Of a stretch of DNA of 64,000 bases, positions 13,900 through 22,175 are shown piece by piece. The stretch's first letter is position 1, and each line of letters begins with the position of its first letter. The stretch comes from Leptolyngbya sp. FACHB-321. Lineage in GTDB: Bacteria > Cyanobacteriota > Cyanobacteriia > Leptolyngbyales > Leptolyngbyaceae. The position numbers were made by a program, and so were the translations under genes. The DNA lies in assembly GCF_014695975.1 (NCBI RefSeq), contig NZ_JACJPI010000058.1:62001-126000 (forward strand), in the 5' to 3' direction. The notes under the pieces are model-generated. The model ran no database searches. It was given only the letters and a program-made list of their open reading frames with translations, and was not told the origin of the DNA.

Positions 13900-15144
13900 T
13901 CAAAGCGCGTCTTGCAAAACACGTCGAGTACTTTGCCATGCCCAGATGCCAACCACGCTGACAATTGTACCCATCGCCAGCATCACTACTCTCAAGCCAA
14001 CGGCATCGGTAAGCGGTCCGGCGATTGCCAACGGCACACTTAAAGCAATATTTACAACATTGTTCTGAAAGCCAAAAACTTTGCCGCGCATTGCTTCTGG
14101 CGTTTGCCGCTGAATCAACGTCTGCATCGGCACACCGACCATTGATGCCCCAACGCCCAACAACGTACTGAGACCAAGACCTAGCCACAGTTGGTTAGTA
14201 AAAGTAAACACGGTTAAGCCCGCTGCCATAATCAGAAAGCCAATCAGCGGGAGTGGTTTGTGGTGAAACTGATCGCCCCAGTGCCCTAGTACTGCTGCAC
14301 CAAAGACCATGCCAACGCCTGCGGCAGCCAGCAAAAAGCCAAACTGAGTTGATTTCAGCCCAATTTCTTCCACTAGATCGATCGCCAGAACTGTCAGCGC
14401 TGCAAAAACCGAATACAGAATAGTCAACTGCACCATCGCGCCGCTCACTAAGCGATCCTTTCGCAAATAAGCTAGCCCTGCTTTAAAGTCACTCCAGGGG
14501 TGAGCCTGCACAATTTTAGGATCAGCACCACTTTTGCGAATTGGCAGGTAATAGAAGATAACGGCTGCCACAAGATACAGCCCGCCCAGCAAAAGCTCCT
14601 GCCCAAAGCGCCCACCCGCCTTTGCTAGATTAAGCACTGGGTCGCCGATCGCAAAGCCCACAATCAGCGAACCCATCAGCGTCGTTGTAAACAGCGCATT
14701 CGCACTCATCAAGCCTTCACGAGGCACCAAAAGCGGAATCGCTGCCTGTTCGGCTGGTGCAAAAAACTGCGTGAGGAGGGACTCTAAAAAGCCAATCACC
14801 AGAAGCACGATAAAGGCTCTGGGCAGTAGCGGTATTGCCAAGATAAGCAGACCGCGCAGCAGATTGGAAACGATGAGGATCTGTCGCTTGTCATAACGAT
14901 CGACAAAAATACCTGCCGCCGAGCCAAACAAAATTGCAGGCAAGGTAACGGCAAACATTAGCGCTGAACGGGCAGAGCTTTCTAAACCAGGCGGCGGCTG
15001 ATAGTTAACCAGTAGCGCAATGAGAAACACGAAAAAGATTTTATCGGCAACCTGCGACAAAACCTGCCCGATCCAGAGCGCTAAAAAGGAACGATTTTGC
15101 AGGAGTGTAGCGAACCCGCCATTAGCAGGACTGCTTGGAGACAT
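13900..15144 (-). CDS. MFS transporter
   Basis: A 414-residue major facilitator superfamily permease with twelve predicted membrane helices. The loop 2-3 motif appears as GIFVDRYDKRQILI and the matching second-half loop as VLGHWGDQFHHKP. The N-terminal half resembles the EntS/MFS_3 drug-and-siderophore exporter type (SFLALWIGQVLSQVADKIFFV). The substrate cannot be told from sequence. The start is ATG at 15144, and the gene is convergent with the CPBP protease gene. Confidence 0.9.
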   Translation of the reverse strand: MSPSSPANGGFATLLQNRSFLALWIGQVLSQVADKIFFVFLIALLVNYQPPPGLESSARSALMFAVTLPAILFGSAAGIFVDRYDKRQILIVSNLLRGLLILAIPLLPRAFIVLLVIGFLESLLTQFFAPAEQAAIPLLVPREGLMSANALFTTTLMGSLIVGFAIGDPVLNLAKAGGRFGQELLLGGLYLVAAVIFYYLPIRKSGADPKIVQAHPWSDFKAGLAYLRKDRLVSGAMVQLTILYSVFAALTVLAIDLVEEIGLKSTQFGFLLAAAGVGMVFGAAVLGHWGDQFHHKPLPLIGFLIMAAGLTVFTFTNQLWLGLGLSTLLGVGASMVGVPMQTLIQRQTPEAMRGKVFGFQNNVVNIALSVPLAIAGPLTDAVGLRVVMLAMGTIVSVVGIWAWQSTRRVLQDAL

Positions 15145-15342
15145 AGCGTTGTGTCTTGAAGATCGTTTAGGAACCAGCTGAGTTTCTTCCCTTATTTACG
15201 GTGCTTTAAGCAAGTGTTGTCAGCTTAAGCACACCTTAGTAGCAATAGCGTCAGTCTGGCATTAACTTTAGTGCTCTAAGTTGAGCTATTTTAGTGTTCT
15301 CACATGACAACTAGCAATATTCTTTGCTGCTTCCACAATGCC

Positions 15343-15939
15343 TTACAACAGAGCTTCATAATCACGCAGCAGGGCAGTAAGGAAAGTGGCAGCGGAAGTG
15401 CCTCTAGGCGGACTCGAAGAACCCAGCTTAACCCAGTAGCCAGCAGCTGTTTGTGGCGATCGCCATAAATCTAGATGATCCACACCAGGGTCAGCATAAA
15501 AACTGTCCTCTCCTGCGCCCAGCAAGGCTGAACTCCAGTGTGTAAACGCATCATGGCTCATACGGTGCATTGGAAAATCGCCTATTAGTGGCACACCCCA
15601 CCCATCGACTGCGATCAATGCCTTCACCACTCCACCCAGACTCCTCCACCCACAAGCCGCACTTACAGCACCTACCACTCCAGCACTGAACCCAATTAAA
15701 ATCAACGGAGTACAAAGTGCTGTATCCAGACTATAAGTGCTTAATTTTTCATGAAGAAAGCGCAAGATGTGCAGCCCTGAATAAGCAGGGTAGCGATCGG
15801 CTGGAAACACTAGCCATGATGCTGGATGTAAGCGTTCCTCGCCAGTTGTTAGCAAGCCCTCAATAAATTGCTGAGTTAACGCGCGCTCGTGGATGCCAGG
15901 GCAAACTACAACCCTTACCCTATGTCTCTTAGCGCTCAT
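15343..15939 (-). CDS. Alpha/beta-hydrolase-like protein
   Basis: A 198-residue protein with the nucleophile-elbow motif ILIGFSAGVVGAVSA around residue 85-99 and an early strand RVRVVVCPGIHE in place of the usual HG oxyanion region. A candidate acid is in LIAVDGWG and a candidate histidine in PGVDHLDLW. It is short for the superfamily, lacking much of a cap domain. The substrate is unknown; similar proteins occur in cyanobacteria without assigned roles. Confidence 0.75.
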   Translation of the reverse strand: MSAKRHRVRVVVCPGIHERALTQQFIEGLLTTGEERLHPASWLVFPADRYPAYSGLHILRFLHEKLSTYSLDTALCTPLILIGFSAGVVGAVSAACGWRSLGGVVKALIAVDGWGVPLIGDFPMHRMSHDAFTHWSSALLGAGEDSFYADPGVDHLDLWRSPQTAAGYWVKLGSSSPPRGTSAATFLTALLRDYEALL

Positions 15940-16133
15940 TACCCATCCCTCATGTGCTCTTAGCCAGCAACTTATATACCAGTTTCATCCTATCCCCCCG
16001 GAGAGGATGTTAGGCTAGTCGTGAGAGGGTTACACTTTGGCGTTATCTGATGCTTAAACAGCTAAAGATGGCAGTACCTGAGTGATTACCACTCAACCAT
16101 AGTTTTAGTCCATTTCATATTGAGGCAGTCTCA

Positions 16134-17312
16134 GTGGTCGCTACTCCTGAAAAACTCCAACCCCTAACCGATGTCTCTGTCCCTCAGGATCGAGTTGCGG
16201 TTTTGCTCATGGGCTATGGCGAAGTTGAAAGCTATGAAGACTTTGCCAACTATAACGAGCAAGCGCTTAATCTCCTAACAGCAAAATTTGCGCCTGTGCC
16301 GACGTGGATTTATCCTCCAATGGCGAAGCTGTTAGCCATGTTTGATTTGCATGAGTGGAGCCATCAGCACGACCACTTTATTTCACCTCATAACGCTATC
16401 TTTGAGCGTCAGCGGGCAGGTGTTGAACAGTATTTGCAGGAACGCTGGGGCGATCGTATCAAAGTCTTCAAGGCGTTTAACTTCTGCGCTCCCTTTCTGC
16501 CAGAGCAAGTGCTAACTGAGATTAAAGCAGAAGGGTTCGATAAGCTGCTGATTTACCCACTGCTAGTTGTCGATTCCATCTTCACAAGCGGTATTGCGGT
16601 CGAGCAGGTCAACAAGGCGCTTACGCAGCTAGCAGACGGTAACGAGCATTGGGTGAAGGGCACTCGCTACATTCCATCGTTCTACAACGAGCCTGCATAC
16701 ATTGATTTGCTGGCAGGCATGGTTGAAGACAAAATCAAAACCGATCTGGCAGTCGCACACCTGCCCTCACAAACAGGGATTGTGTTGATGAACCACGGTT
16801 GCCCTCACAAAGCGAAGGGCTTTACGTCTGGGATTGATGAGAGCCAAGCTTTGTACGATCGCGTCCGTGAAAAGTTGATTTACCGTTATCCCCTGACTTC
16901 AGTGGGCTGGCTCAACCACCAAACGCCATTGATTGAATGGACGCAACCGAACGCCGAGCTAGCAGCCAGCAACTTGATTGATCTAGGCGCAACCGCACTC
17001 GTCTTTATGCCGATCGGTTTCGCCACTGAGAACCACGAAACGCTTCTCGATGTTGATCACATCATTCACACATTGCGGCGCAAGCATCCTGAAGTCACCT
17101 ATGTGCAGATGGAATGCGTGAACGATCGTCCCGAATTCCTCCAGATGGTAGCAGACTGGGCACACCCGCAAATCGAGGCATTGCTGTCAGAGCAAGCCTT
17201 GGCAGTAAATCCCAGCCTTGCCCAGAGCCATGCTCAACATAACCACGATCATGGTCATCATCATGATCATGGTCATGGGCATCAACACGGCAATGGGCAC
17301 CATCATCATTAG
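16134..17312 (+). CDS. Ferrochelatase-like protein with C-terminal polyhistidine tail
   Basis: A 392-residue protein of the chelatase superfamily, starting with GTG at 16134. It differs from canonical cyanobacterial HemH, which begins with a GVLLLNLGGP-type motif and ends in a chlorophyll-binding-like helix; here the start is RVAVLLMGYGE and there is no such helix. The two metal-site motifs are recognisable: IVLMNHGCPHKA matches the HemH His motif, and FATENHETLLDVDH matches the SEHIETL motif. The last 27 residues contain 15 His mixed with Asp, Asn and Gly, a pattern used by Ni, Co and Zn handling proteins. Many databases call such proteins ferrochelatase. Whether it inserts iron, cobalt or nickel is open. 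A strong inverted repeat follows the gene. Confidence 0.8.
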   Translation: MVATPEKLQPLTDVSVPQDRVAVLLMGYGEVESYEDFANYNEQALNLLTAKFAPVPTWIYPPMAKLLAMFDLHEWSHQHDHFISPHNAIFERQRAGVEQYLQERWGDRIKVFKAFNFCAPFLPEQVLTEIKAEGFDKLLIYPLLVVDSIFTSGIAVEQVNKALTQLADGNEHWVKGTRYIPSFYNEPAYIDLLAGMVEDKIKTDLAVAHLPSQTGIVLMNHGCPHKAKGFTSGIDESQALYDRVREKLIYRYPLTSVGWLNHQTPLIEWTQPNAELAASNLIDLGATALVFMPIGFATENHETLLDVDHIIHTLRRKHPEVTYVQMECVNDRPEFLQMVADWAHPQIEALLSEQALAVNPSLAQSHAQHNHDHGHHHDHGHGHQHGNGHHHH

Positions 17313-17337
17313 AAGCGCCGTTCTTAGCTAGTTGTCA

Positions 17338-17378
17338 CTAATGCCGCAATCAGGAGTAGAACCCGATTGCGGCATTAG
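17338..17378. terminator. Perfect 14-bp inverted repeat, likely bidirectional terminator
   Basis: CTAATGCCGCAATC (17338-17351) and GATTGCGGCATTAG (17365-17378) are exact complements with a 13-nt loop. It lies just after the chelatase-like gene, which is convergent with the FMN reductase gene. No long T-run follows, so it may act as a stabilising hairpin rather than a classical intrinsic terminator. Confidence 0.65.
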
Positions 17379-17424
17379 CAACTTTAAAGGGCTAACCTGC
17401 AATAGAAGGCTAAACACTAAGCTA

Positions 17425-17516
17425 TAGCAGTCGAAGCGAAGGTTAGGACAGACCTAAACCTTAAAATCTTCCTTTCAGCAAGGGCTTCGATTCATCCCTC
17501 ATCCTTCTGCCATAGC
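17425..17516 (+). repeat. Dispersed about 90-bp element, copy A
   Basis: The sequence beginning TAGCAGTCGAAGCGAAGG and ending CATCCTTCTGCCATAGC is repeated, inverted, at 40921-41007. The best-conserved 37-bp segment (17425-17461 against 40971-41007) matches at 32 of 37 positions. The core contains a short palindrome, GGTTAGGACAGACCTAAACC. No coding potential. Confidence 0.7.
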
Positions 17517-17523
17517 AGCCCAC

Positions 17524-18069
17524 TTAAGCGACATCCCGTAGCTTTCGCGTATTTTCAACTAGACTCTGAGCAAACTTATCGAAGCGTTCTGATAGCTTTG
17601 CGTCTTGCAGTTTGCCGTCAGCGTCAAAGGCTTGCCATGCTTGACCGATCGCAATATGGTCAGGAATCACCCAGGTATGCACCCAGCGCAAAATCGTTCG
17701 CAGATCATTCAGTGCATTGCTGTTGGGCTGTCCACCTAAGACGCTAATGAGTCCAGCAACCTTCCCTGAAAGCTGATCAAAGCTCATTAAATCCAGCGCA
17801 TTTTTGAGCACACCGCTAACGCTACCGTGATATTCCGGTGTGGCGAGAATAAAGCCGTCTGCCTGGTGAAACGCATGGCGTAAGCGATCGACATCGGGAT
17901 AACCCGCATACTCTTTACCACCATCACAAAACGGTAGGTTGAGCGAGCGGAGATCAAGCAGTTCCACCTCTGCGCCCAGCGCTTCTAACCGTTGTGCTGC
18001 AAGCTTTAACGCCTGCTGACTATAAGAATCAGCTCGAAGGCTACCCGCAATACCGACAAACTTTACCAT
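17524..18069 (-). CDS. NADPH-dependent FMN reductase family protein
   Basis: A 181-residue flavodoxin-fold reductase. The FMN phosphate-binding loop is GIAGSLRADSYSQQAL at the N-terminus, and the conserved flavin-site motif ATPEYHGSVSGVLKNALD lies near residue 96-114. The family includes ArsH-, ChrR- and azoreductase-like quinone and metal reductases; the physiological electron acceptor cannot be deduced. It is monocistronic on the minus strand and convergent with the chelatase-like gene. Confidence 0.92.
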   Translation of the reverse strand: MVKFVGIAGSLRADSYSQQALKLAAQRLEALGAEVELLDLRSLNLPFCDGGKEYAGYPDVDRLRHAFHQADGFILATPEYHGSVSGVLKNALDLMSFDQLSGKVAGLISVLGGQPNSNALNDLRTILRWVHTWVIPDHIAIGQAWQAFDADGKLQDAKLSERFDKFAQSLVENTRKLRDVA

Positions 18070-18562
18070 AATTAAACATCCTCTTAAATGGATTTGTACG
18101 ACCGAAAGAAGTCTAACGGTAAGTGATGAAAACGCTGCTAATTACAACTCTTTCTATTAGCAAGCTTGCTATCCCAATATTCAAGTGTGTAGTTCCTTGA
18201 GCTTCCCAAGTACACCTTTAGACTAAAGCAGGTAAAGCAAACTCGTAATGACTACGATTTTATCATAGCAGTTCGTCAGTTGTGCTGCCATTGGCTCATT
18301 CGTATTGCTGGCAGGATGGCACAAGTGGTCGTTTTTCTGCTTCTAGTGTGCAAACGGCGGCTGTGACCAGGAATACTTCGTTCGCTAGGATAGAGATGGG
18401 TGAGCTAAACTGAGAAGAAGTCCCGTAACTATGTTTGCTTGGGTGGGTGCGATCGCAGCATTACAGTCACCAAGACAGCATGATCAACAACATCAATGGG
18501 TCAGCGAGCTAAAGTATTGGCGAGCTAACGCGATTGGCAAGTTAAGGTAAAAGGCGCTGTGT
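18070..18562. other. Gene-free divergent region between FMN reductase and ftsH
   Basis: This 493-bp stretch separates two divergently oriented genes and should hold both promoters. It includes one GCGATCGC octamer near 18450. I see no credible small gene, no strong hairpin and no tRNA. Confidence 0.3.
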
Positions 18563-20470
18563 ATGAAAGGTTTCTGGACAAAAGCACTGGTAAAACGATT
18601 GCCACGGCGAGGCTCTACCGCAATGGGCCTAGCTACTGCCTTCTGGGTCATTGCGCATGGCATTACGCTATCGCCAGCAGTAGCACAAAGCAACCGTGAG
18701 GCTCTAAGTTACAGTGCCCTACTGACCAAAATCGACTCTGGCGAGGTAACCCGTATTGAGGTTGACCCAACGCAACGAGTGGCTCGTGTGATGTTGGAAG
18801 GAGATAAAAAGGGCGACCCACTACGCGAAGTGGCTCTTTTTGAAAGTTATGGTGAACTTACTAAGAAAGCTTTAGCAAATAAGATTGACATTGCTGTACA
18901 GCCAACCCAGGATAACAGCGCTGTTATGGGCGTGTTGGCAAATCTACTGCTGTTTTTCTTGCTGATCGGTGGCTTACTCATGATTTTGCGCCGCTCTAGC
19001 AATGCCCCTGGTGGTCCTGGGCAGGCAATGAGCTTTGGTAAATCTCGCGCTCGCTTTCAGATGGAAGCCAAAACAGGCGTGATGTTTGATGATGTGGCGG
19101 GCATTGAAGAAGCCAAAGAAGAACTGCAAGAAGTCGTTACCTTTCTGAAAAAGCCCGAACGTTTCACCGCGATCGGCGCAAGAATTCCTAAAGGCGTACT
19201 GTTGATCGGTCCTCCTGGTACAGGTAAAACCCTGTTAGCAAAGGCGATCGCGGGTGAAGCAGGTGTGCCCTTCTTCAGCATCTCTGGCTCTGAGTTTGTC
19301 GAAATGTTCGTGGGTGTAGGTGCGTCTCGTGTCCGTGACCTGTTCAAGAAAGCGAAAGAGAATGCACCCTGTATTATCTTCATTGATGAAATTGATGCAG
19401 TGGGACGGCAACGTGGAGCCGGTATTGGTGGCGGCAACGACGAGCGGGAACAAACGCTGAACCAGTTGTTGACCGAGATGGATGGTTTTGAAGGCAACAC
19501 CGGTATCATCATCATCGCTGCGACGAACCGTGCTGATGTGTTGGATTCCGCGCTGCTACGTCCGGGTCGCTTTGACCGTCAGGTGATGGTAGATCTGCCC
19601 ACCTATAAGGGGCGGTTGGGCATTCTGGAAGTTCACGCTCGCAATAAAAAGCTGGGTCCAGATATCTCTTTGGAGACGATCGCACGCCGCACACCAGGCT
19701 TTTCAGGCGCAGAGTTGTCAAACTTACTCAATGAAGCCGCGATTCTTACGGCGCGTCGTCGTAAAGATGCGGTGACAATGTTAGAAATTGACGATGCGAT
19801 CGATCGCGTCACTATTGGTCTGACGCTAACCCCGCTGCTGGATAGTAAGAAGAAGCGACTGATTGCCTATCACGAAATCGGTCATGCGCTTTTAATGACG
19901 GTGCTTAAGAACTCTGACCCACTGAATAAAGTTACGATTATTCCGCGATCGGGTGGCATTGGTGGCTTTGCACAGCAAGCATTTAACGAAGACATGATTG
20001 ACAGCGGGCTTTATACCCGTGCCTGGATGACTGATCGCATTACGATCGCCCTGGGTGGACGTGCTGCCGAGATAGAAGTCTTCGGTGATGCTGAAGTGAC
20101 TGCTGGTGCTAGCAGCGACATCAAAGCCGTAGCAGACCTGGCGCGCGAGATGGTGACACGCTATGGCATGTCTGACTTGGGGCTAGTGGCGCTCGAAAGT
20201 GCGGGCAGCGAGGTCTTTCTAGGACGGGGTTTATCACCCCGTACAGAATACTCGGAAGAAGTATCGACCCAAATCGATCAGCAGGTGCGCGGTATTGCTG
20301 TTCATTGTTATGAAGAAGCCCGCAAGATCATTCGAGAAAATCGTACGCTGGTCGATCGTCTAGTTGAAATGCTGCTGGAGCAGGAAACCATTGAAGGCGA
20401 AGACTTCCGTAAAATTGTTACGGAATTTCGGGGAGAGCCAAGTGTTGCTACAGCAAACGCACAGGCTTAG
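18563..20470 (+). CDS. ftsH: ATP-dependent zinc metalloprotease FtsH
   Basis: FtsH is a membrane-anchored hexameric AAA+ protease; in cyanobacteria family members degrade damaged photosystem II D1 and regulatory proteins. The 635-residue protein has an N-terminal membrane segment (about 20-42), a lumenal or periplasmic domain, and a second membrane helix near 128-145 ([16 protein letters not shown]). The AAA module carries Walker A GPPGTGKT, Walker B IIFIDEID and the second region of homology [20 protein letters not shown]. The protease zinc motif is HEIGH. Which of the four cyanobacterial paralogues it represents cannot be settled from the sequence alone. The gene is followed by an inverted repeat shared with the convergent M23 peptidase gene. 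Confidence 0.97.
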   Translation: MKGFWTKALVKRLPRRGSTAMGLATAFWVIAHGITLSPAVAQSNREALSYSALLTKIDSGEVTRIEVDPTQRVARVMLEGDKKGDPLREVALFESYGELTKKALANKIDIAVQPTQDNSAVMGVLANLLLFFLLIGGLLMILRRSSNAPGGPGQAMSFGKSRARFQMEAKTGVMFDDVAGIEEAKEELQEVVTFLKKPERFTAIGARIPKGVLLIGPPGTGKTLLAKAIAGEAGVPFFSISGSEFVEMFVGVGASRVRDLFKKAKENAPCIIFIDEIDAVGRQRGAGIGGGNDEREQTLNQLLTEMDGFEGNTGIIIIAATNRADVLDSALLRPGRFDRQVMVDLPTYKGRLGILEVHARNKKLGPDISLETIARRTPGFSGAELSNLLNEAAILTARRRKDAVTMLEIDDAIDRVTIGLTLTPLLDSKKKRLIAYHEIGHALLMTVLKNSDPLNKVTIIPRSGGIGGFAQQAFNEDMIDSGLYTRAWMTDRITIALGGRAAEIEVFGDAEVTAGASSDIKAVADLAREMVTRYGMSDLGLVALESAGSEVFLGRGLSPRTEYSEEVSTQIDQQVRGIAVHCYEEARKIIRENRTLVDRLVEMLLEQETIEGEDFRKIVTEFRGEPSVATANAQA

Positions 20471-20503
20471 CTGTAAAGACGTTCGAGCATAAAAGAAGGG
20501 TGT

Positions 20504-20542
20504 CTGTTAGTTGTTAGCGTTTTATCTTCTAACAACTAACAG
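20504..20542. terminator. Perfect 14-bp inverted repeat between convergent genes
   Basis: CTGTTAGTTGTTAG (20504-20517) and CTAACAACTAACAG (20529-20542) are exact complements with an 11-nt loop. The arms consist of TTAGTTG-type heptamers seen elsewhere in the window. It sits between convergent ftsH and the M23 peptidase gene and may end transcription from both sides. Confidence 0.65.
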
Positions 20543-20556
20543 ATAACTGCTAGAAA

Positions 20557-21225
20557 CTAGCCTTGATTGTAGTTAGAGTTCGCTCTTGCTCTAGCTTGTT
20601 CGGCGTACATAGCACGTAGAACTAGAGCTGGATCGACCCACTTTCCGGTGTATTTTAGACCCCAATGAAGGTGTGGTCCGGTTGTGCGTCCGGTCATACC
20701 CACACGCCCAATACGAACACCTGCTGGCACAACTTGTCCTTCCGAAAGTTGAATGCCACCGCTGCGATCGCTTAAGTAGCGTGTGCCATTTGCTGTCTCG
20801 ACGTGCCCCTTCATGTGGCAGTAGACGTGTTCCCACTCACCTGATTGAATGACGACGGATGTACCACAGGCGCTATTATCGGAAACTTGAACAATTTTAC
20901 CCGCCCACCAGTTGCGAATGTAGCTACCGTCTGGAGCCGCTAAATCTAACCCACGATGAAACTCTTGACCAGGAGCGCCATCAGGAGAGCCACGATAGCC
21001 AAAGGCTGACGTATATGCCTGGAAGTTCTCAACTGGAAAAGATGCACCACGCCAGGTGCCTCCAGTTGCCGCGACCTGGCTTGCCTTTGCTTCAGAAGCC
21101 TTTGCTGTCGTTGCCTGCTTTGTGTCCAAAGCCACTGCCCCTATTAGCCCAATGCTTGCCAACAGCAGGATCTGACCTGCTAGCGCTAATCTCTGGCTCA
21201 ACGATGGGGTTAACCGTTGTGTCAT
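20557..21225 (-). CDS. M23-family peptidase (LytM-type)
   Basis: A 222-residue exported zinc peptidase of the LytM/M23 type, expected to cut peptidoglycan cross-bridges or activate amidases. The start is ATG at 21225, nine bases after an AGGAG ribosome site; an upstream GTG frame extension to 21360 lacks support. The N-terminal hydrophobic segment ALAGQILLLASIGLIGAVAL acts as signal or anchor. Metal ligands are in the motif EFHRGLDLA (HxxxD) and in GPHLHWGLK (HxH). It is usual length for a single-domain M23 protein with no LysM or coiled-coil region. Confidence 0.93.
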   Translation of the reverse strand: MTQRLTPSLSQRLALAGQILLLASIGLIGAVALDTKQATTAKASEAKASQVAATGGTWRGASFPVENFQAYTSAFGYRGSPDGAPGQEFHRGLDLAAPDGSYIRNWWAGKIVQVSDNSACGTSVVIQSGEWEHVYCHMKGHVETANGTRYLSDRSGGIQLSEGQVVPAGVRIGRVGMTGRTTGPHLHWGLKYTGKWVDPALVLRAMYAEQARARANSNYNQG

Positions 21226-21440
21226 TTCATCACTCCTGAACTGCCGGATGAGTCTGTAGTATGGGTGCTCAAAACTGTACACGGATCGATTGCTGCTACA
21301 TTGACTTACTTCGTCGATCGTTATCCGGATGAAACTGCGGATAAGCGACAAAAAAGTCAAGCGGCGATCGGTGCAAAGATACCCGATGTATCTTACTCCA
21401 CGTTCTTGATAGATGAACTTAATTTTTTAGTAAACCGTTA

Positions 21441-22046
21441 CTATCGTTTTGTTAATCTAGCTTCTTCAACCGCGCGGTTTAATTCTGCCATTGCTGCATC
21501 GCTGCCATCCCGAACTAGATCGCTATGAACGATTTTGGCTAGACCTTTGTAAGCTGCTTCAATGACTGCCAGTGGGGCATCGGGTGAGACATAAAGTACT
21601 TTCCACCAGGGTTTACGACGGGGCGATGCTTCGACTGGCACCATCGCAGTTTTATAACCAGCCAACTCGCGCTCGATCGATGCGCACGGGTATTGTTCGG
21701 TTAGCAATCGTTTTTCGCGCAGCAGTTGTCCGATCGCACGCATGTTGCCCTGCACAGCATCAATAGCATCACAGGCAAAAATGTACGACACGCCATTGAG
21801 GGTGAAATAAACGGCAACACCCGGATCTTGTGGGAGTACGTATGGTTCGGGATAACTAAGAAACTGTTTCAACGGCTCGACATTGCAACTGATGATAATG
21901 GCTGTAGCACCAAGCAACTGGAGTTCATACAGCAAATCATCTGTGGCACGCGCAAGCGGCACCTTTGATCGCAGGGGTTGTCGCTGCTCTGCCCGTGGTC
22001 TGCCCATTGCCCACAGCAGCGGATATTCTAGCCTGGGGTCACTCAT
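21441..22046 (-). CDS. J-domain protein with degenerate HPD motif
   Basis: A protein of about 201 residues from ATG at 22046 (the frame is open to 22097). The N-terminal two-thirds match a phage/plasmid-like J-protein architecture: YPLLWAMGRPRAEQRQP at the start, then DPGVAVYFTLNGVSYIFACD and a helix QGNMRAIGQLLREKR. The C-terminal end is J-domain-like: PWWKVLYVSPDAPLAVIEAA, then KIVHSDLVRDG, where the canonical HPD tripeptide is HSD. The J domain normally stimulates DnaK ATPase and the aspartate is retained, but proline is lost, so co-chaperone activity is doubtful. Confidence 0.75.
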   Translation of the reverse strand: MSDPRLEYPLLWAMGRPRAEQRQPLRSKVPLARATDDLLYELQLLGATAIIISCNVEPLKQFLSYPEPYVLPQDPGVAVYFTLNGVSYIFACDAIDAVQGNMRAIGQLLREKRLLTEQYPCASIERELAGYKTAMVPVEASPRRKPWWKVLYVSPDAPLAVIEAAYKGLAKIVHSDLVRDGSDAAMAELNRAVEEARLTKR

Positions 22047-22175
22047 AGCCTTGTAGGTATCGGCTGCATTTCCTGGCAACGCTCTACTGCATTGCAACGC
22101 TCATCTAGGCTTTAGCTTACAGTTTAAGTTTTCTTTTGAGGCAACCGCTACAAGTACTACTAGTGGGGCTGACCG

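Noticed and set aside
15145-15342. Extra gene between the MFS transporter and hydrolase genes
   Set aside because: Only short frames without start context or protein-like composition.
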